Source: Struthio camelus | Taxonomy: Eukaryota > Chordata > Aves > Struthioniformes > Struthionidae | Direction of reading: 5' to 3' | DNA: 64,000 nucleotides | NCBI RefSeq assembly: GCF_040807025.1 | Contig: NW_027182594.1 | Span: 124,001-188,000, forward strand | Shown: piece by piece, positions 60,146 through 64,000 of the stretch | How the letters are laid out: each line of letters starts with the position of its first letter | How positions within the stretch are numbered: the first letter of the stretch is position 1 | Notes under the pieces: model-generated | What the model was told of the DNA's origin: nothing | The model's input: the letters and a program-made list of their open reading frames with translations, nothing else | Databases searched by the model: none | Program-made: the position numbers and the translations under genes

Positions 60146-62525
60146 TCACAGGGCGCCGTGCCGGGCCTCGTAGCGGGCCAGCAGCGAGCGGTAGCGGCCC
60201 AGCTCCTGGCGCGCGGCCAGCACCTCCTGCCGCAGCAGCGCGTTCTCCCGCTCCAGGAAGGCGGCGCGCACCGAGATCTGGTTCTCCTTGAGGCGCCGGG
60301 CGTCCCGCGAGCGCTTCGCCGCCTCGTTGTTCTTGTAGCGCCGGCTCCAGTACTTCTCGTCCTGCCGGCGGGCCCCGGACGCCTGGGTCCCTCCCGGACG
60401 CCTGGGTCCCCCCCCTCCCCGCCCCGCCCCCAAGCACCCAGGTTTCCCCCAGTCCCACCCTGGGTCCCCTGGATGCTCCTGTTCTGCCCAGGACACCTGG
60501 GTGCTGCCTGGGTGCCGGGGACCCATCAGGCACTCGGGGACCACCCGGACGCCTGGGTCCCTCCCGGACTCCTGGGCCCCTGGCTGCCTGGGTCCCTCCT
60601 GGCTGCCTGGGTCCTTCCCAGACACCTGGGCCCTCCCGGACACCTGGGTCCCTCCCGGACTCCTGGGTCCCTCCCGGACACCTGGGCCCTTTCCCAGCCA
60701 CCTGGGTCCCTCCCGGACACCTGGGCCCTCCCGGACTCCTGGATCCCTCCCGGACACCTGGGCCCTTTCCCAGCCACCTGGGCCCTCCCGGACGCCTGGG
60801 CCCCTGGATGCCTGGGTCCCTTCCAGCTGCCTGGGCCCCTGGAAACCCAGGTCCCCCCAGACACCTGGGTCCCTCCCGGACGCCTGGGCCCCTGGATGCC
60901 TGGGTCCCTCCCAGCTGCCTGGACCCCCAGACACACGGGTGGCCCCAGACGCCTGGGTCCCTCCCGGACACCTGGGTCCCTGCCGGACGCCTGGGCCCCG
61001 CGCCCGCGCCGGGCTGCCCACCTTCTGCTCCTCGGGCACGTGGATCTTGCGGGCTTTCTTCATGATGGGCTGGGGCCGGAGCTCCTCCTGGGAGAAGCGG
61101 CGCTTGCGGGGGTCGAAGGCCTCGGGGCCGGGCGCGCTGGGGAGCGCCGGGGCGGCGGCGGCCGGCGCGAAGTTCGGCAGCACCTCGAGCTCCGGGGCGG
61201 CGCCGGGGCTGGGGGCGGCGCGGGGCGGCGCCGGGGCTGGGCCGCCCGCTCAGACCGGGCCCCCGCGCCCGCCGCCCCCGTCGCGACCCGGGGGGGGGGG
61301 GGGCTGGCCCGGACGCCTGGGTCCCCCCGGGGAGGGGGAGATGGGGGCGGAGCAGGGGCACCCGGACGCCTGGGTCCCCTGGGGGGGGTATGGGGGGGAG
61401 ACCCCGGACGCCTGGGTCCCTGGGGGGGGATATGGGGGGGTGGGAGACCCCGGACGCCTGGGTCCCTGGGGGGGGCTATGGGGGGTGGGAGACCCCGGAC
61501 GCCTGGGTCCCTGGGGGGGGCTATGGGGGGGGGAGACCCCGGACACCTGCGTCCCTGGGGGGGGCTATGGGGGGGTGGGAGACCCCGGACGCCTGGGTCC
61601 CTGGGGGGGGATATGGGGGGGAGACCCCGGACGCCTGGGTCCCTGGGGGGGGATATGGGGGGGGGAGACCCCGGACACCTGGGTCCCTGGGGGGGGCTAT
61701 GGGGGGGGAGACCCCGGACACCTGGGTCCCTGGGGGGGGATATGGGGGGGGGAGACCCCGGACACCTGGGTCCCTGGGGGGGGCTATGGGGGGGTGGGAG
61801 ACCCCGGACGCCTGGGTCCCTGGGGGGGGATATGGGGGGGGAGACCCTGGACGCCTGGGTCCCTGGGGGGGGATATGGGGGGGGGAGACCCCGGACGCCT
61901 GGGTCCCTGGGGGGGGCTATGGGGGGGTGGGAGACCCCGGACGCCTGGTCCCCTGGGGGGGGGGGGGCAGGGCAATGCACAGGGTGTGGTGGGGGCACCC
62001 GGACGCCTGGGCCCTGGGGTGCTGGGGGTGGGGTCAAGCCCTGGATGCCTGGGTCCCCTGGGGTGGGTATGGGGGGGGGGAGACCCCAGACGCCTGCGTC
62101 CCTGGGGGGGGGCTACGGGGGGGGAGACCCCGGACGCCTGCGTCCCTGGGGGGGGGGGGCTATGGGGGGGGGGAGACCCCGGACGCCTGGGTCCCCTGGA
62201 GGCTGCGGGGGTGGGGTCAGGTCCCGGACGCCTGGGTCCCCGGGGGGAGGTTATGGGGGGCAATGGGGGCACGGCCGGGTGCCCGGACGCCTGGGCCCCG
62301 GGGGGCGGGGGGACGCACCGGCGGGGCGCTCGCGGTCGCGGTCGCGGTCGCGCTCGGGGGGCGTCGCCGGCAGCCCGTGCTCCCGCAGGAACTCGTCCAG
62401 GTCGACGTACTCGAGGTCGCCCAGCGGCCCCGGGCGCTCCCAGAGCAGCGGCGCCCCGAAGGGCCCCGGCGCCCCCCGGCCCGGGCAGCCGCCCGCCTCC
62501 TCCATGGGCGCCCGCTCCGCCGCCC
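60146..62525 (-). CDS. DBP: D-box binding PAR bZIP transcription factor, 5' end unresolved
   Basis: Circadian output activator that binds D-box elements. Minus-strand exons: 62525-62319, 61236-61022 and 60361-60146, consistent phases, 212 codons seen. Exon one here gives [20 protein letters not shown] followed by EFLREHGLP, the conserved activation segment. The next gives the PAR region [20 protein letters not shown]. The last gives the basic region and zipper [20 protein letters not shown], with heptad leucines and the C-terminus [10 protein letters not shown]. The C-terminal RHGAL matches mammalian DBP (QHGAL) rather than TEF or HLF. The 62525 exon is entered in phase from an upstream exon expected beyond 64000 or hidden in repeats; ATG at 62505 would be a short alternative. 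The acceptor at 61237 was chosen for phase. The exon run of Arg-Asp repeats ([11 protein letters not shown]) is unusual. Confidence 0.93.
60365..61000. repeat. Motif-family array in a DBP intron, minus orientation
   Basis: About 30 copies of ccggacgcctgggtccctc and variants with cacctggg or ctcctggg and occasional gctgcctgggtccttc. They fill the intron between exons 60361 and 61022. Sense to DBP the motif reads GGGACCCAGGCGTCCGG. Confidence 0.95.
61310..62230. repeat. Approx. 56-bp motif-family array in a DBP intron, minus orientation
   Basis: About 16 copies of agaccccggacgcctgggtc, then cctgggggggctatgggggg. Alternate copies have gatatggggg or gctatggggg. Almost no other sequence lies between the DBP exons at 61236 and 62319. 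Confidence 0.97.
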
Positions 62526-62539
62526 CTGCCGCGGCCCGT

Positions 62540-63920
62540 CACCACCCGGACGCCTGGGTCCCCGCCTGGGGGGCCCGGACGCCTGGGTGCCCCTCGCCCA
62601 GGACGCCTGGGTCCCCACCACCCACCACACCTGGGTGCCCCTCGCCCAGGACGCCTGGGCCCCCACCTCCCGGACACCTGGGTCCCCCTCGCCCAGGACG
62701 CCTGGGCCCCCACCTCCCGGACACCTGGGTCCCCCCTCCCGGACGCCTGGGTCCCCACCTCCTGGACGCCTGGGCCCCCCTCACCCAGGACACCTGGGTC
62801 CCCCTCACCCAGGATGCCTGGGCCCCCACCTCCTGGACGCCTGGGTGCCCCTCGCCCAGGACGCCTGGGTCCCCACCACCCACCACACCTGGGTGCCCCT
62901 CGCCCAGGACGCCTGGGTCCCCACCTCCCGGACACCTGCGTCCCCGCCTGAGGGGCCCGGACACCTGGGCCCCCACCTCCCGGACGCCTGGGTCCCCCTC
63001 GCCCAGGACACCTGGGCCCCCACCTCCCGGACGCCTGGGTCCCCCTTGCCCAGGACACCTGGGCCCCCACCTCCCGGACGCCTGGGCCCCCACCTCCCGG
63101 ACACCTGGGTCCCCCTCACCCAGGACGCCTGGGCCCCCACCTCCCGGATGCCTGGGCCCCCCTCACCCAGGACGCCTGGGCCCCCACCCCCCGGACACCT
63201 GGGCCCCCACCTCCCGGACGCCTGGGCCCCCACCTCCTGGACGCCTGGGTCCCCCTCACCCAGGACGCCTGGGCCCCCACCTCCCAGACACCTGGGTCCC
63301 CCTCGCCCAGGACACCTGGGTCCCCACCTCCCGGACGCCTGGGCCCCCACCTCCCGGACACCTGGGTCCCCCTCGCCCAGGACGCCTGGGCCCCCCTCGC
63401 CCAGGACGCCTGGGCCCCCACCTCCAGGACGCCTGGGTCCCCCTCACCCAGGACGCCTGGGCCCCCACCTCCCGGACACCTGGGTCCCCCTCGCCCAGGA
63501 CGCCTGGGTCCCCACCTCCCGGACACCTGGGCCCCCACCCCCCGGACGCCTGGGCCACCTCCCGGACGCCTGGGTCCCCCTCACTCAGGACGCCTGGGCC
63601 CCCACCTCCCGGACACCTGGGTCCCCCTCGCCCAGGACGCCTGAGCCCCCACCTCCAGGACACCTGGGCCCCCACCTCCCGGACGCCTGGGTCCCCCTCG
63701 CCCAGGACACCTGGGCCCCCACCTCCCGGACACCTGGGCCCCCCTCACCCAGGACGCCTGAGCCCCCACCTCCAGGACGCCTGGGTCCCCCTCACCCAGG
63801 ACACCTGGGCCCCCCTCGCCCAGGACGCCTGGGTCCCCCTCGCCCAGACGCCTGGGTCCCCCTCGCCCAGACGCCTGGGTCCCTGGGCCTGTGGGGCCCG
63901 GACGCCTGGGTCCTTTGCTG
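62540..63920. repeat. 1.4-kb motif-family array at the right edge, minus orientation
   Basis: About 60 copies alternating cacctcccggacgcctgggt with ccccctcgcccaggacgcct and gggc. It begins about 20 bases upstream of the recognised 5'-most DBP exon. Units are about 20-22 bp, and dimers and larger blocks are evident. Confidence 0.97.
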
Positions 63921-64000
63921 GCTGGGGGGGCAGGGGGGGTGGAGGGACCGGGTCGGGGGGGGGGGTCGCCTGGGTTCTGCCCCCATTCGGGGCGGGGGGG
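63921..64000. other. Right edge, no feature recognised
   Basis: G-rich unique sequence with two G-runs. No exon was recognised. The missing DBP first exon may lie further right. Confidence 0.3.

Overview
The window looks like a gene-dense, extremely GC-rich stretch of a vertebrate chromosome. The best guess is a bird (dot-type) microchromosome. Reasons: short introns, CpG-rich coding sequence, minisatellite arrays in nearly every intron and spacer, and proteins that align residue by residue with vertebrate families. A turtle or crocodilian cannot be excluded from sequence alone. No bacterial, viral or mobile-element genes were recognised.

Six genes are well supported, plus a cytochrome c oxidase subunit whose first exon is missing. 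Left to right they are: RASIP1 (minus, 3' end beyond the left edge, coding start 4292); a COX6B-type subunit (minus, 5308-5929, first coding exon not found); IL11 (plus, 16837-26378, five coding exons, 190 aa); SULT2B1 (minus, 28234-32440, six coding exons, 307 aa); RPL18 (minus, 36615-43446, seven coding exons, 188 aa); SPHK2 (plus, 45886-56444, five coding exons, 511 aa); and DBP (minus, 60146-62525, three exons seen, 5' end unresolved). I rebuilt exons by hand from splice sites, phase and family alignment. Every model stays in frame, and complete models sum to whole codons.

The orthologues all lie on human chromosome 19q13, but in two separate places. RASIP1, SULT2B1, RPL18, SPHK2 and DBP belong to 19q13.33, while COX6B2 and IL11 belong to 19q13.42. 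RPL18 and SPHK2 keep their head-to-head arrangement and share a CpG-rich promoter with CCAAT boxes. SPHK2 and DBP keep their tail-to-tail arrangement, with poly(A) signals about 240 bp apart.

Most remaining DNA is tandem repeat, at least 40 arrays with units from 2 to about 200 bp. From about 14.8 kb to the right end one short motif, GGGCCCAGGCGTCCGG or close variants, recurs as large arrays and as single copies inside short introns in both orientations. I did not find it left of 14.78 kb. Its main variants are those expected from CpG decay (CG to TG or CA). This dispersed family, its incorporation of the SPHK2 stop-codon region, and a 90-bp in-frame duplication of a SULT2B1 exon end with its splice donor are the most unusual observations.

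The genes have no single shared pathway: junction signalling (RASIP1), respiration (COX6B), cytokine (IL11), sterol sulfation (SULT2B1), translation (RPL18), sphingosine-1-phosphate synthesis (SPHK2) and circadian transcription (DBP).
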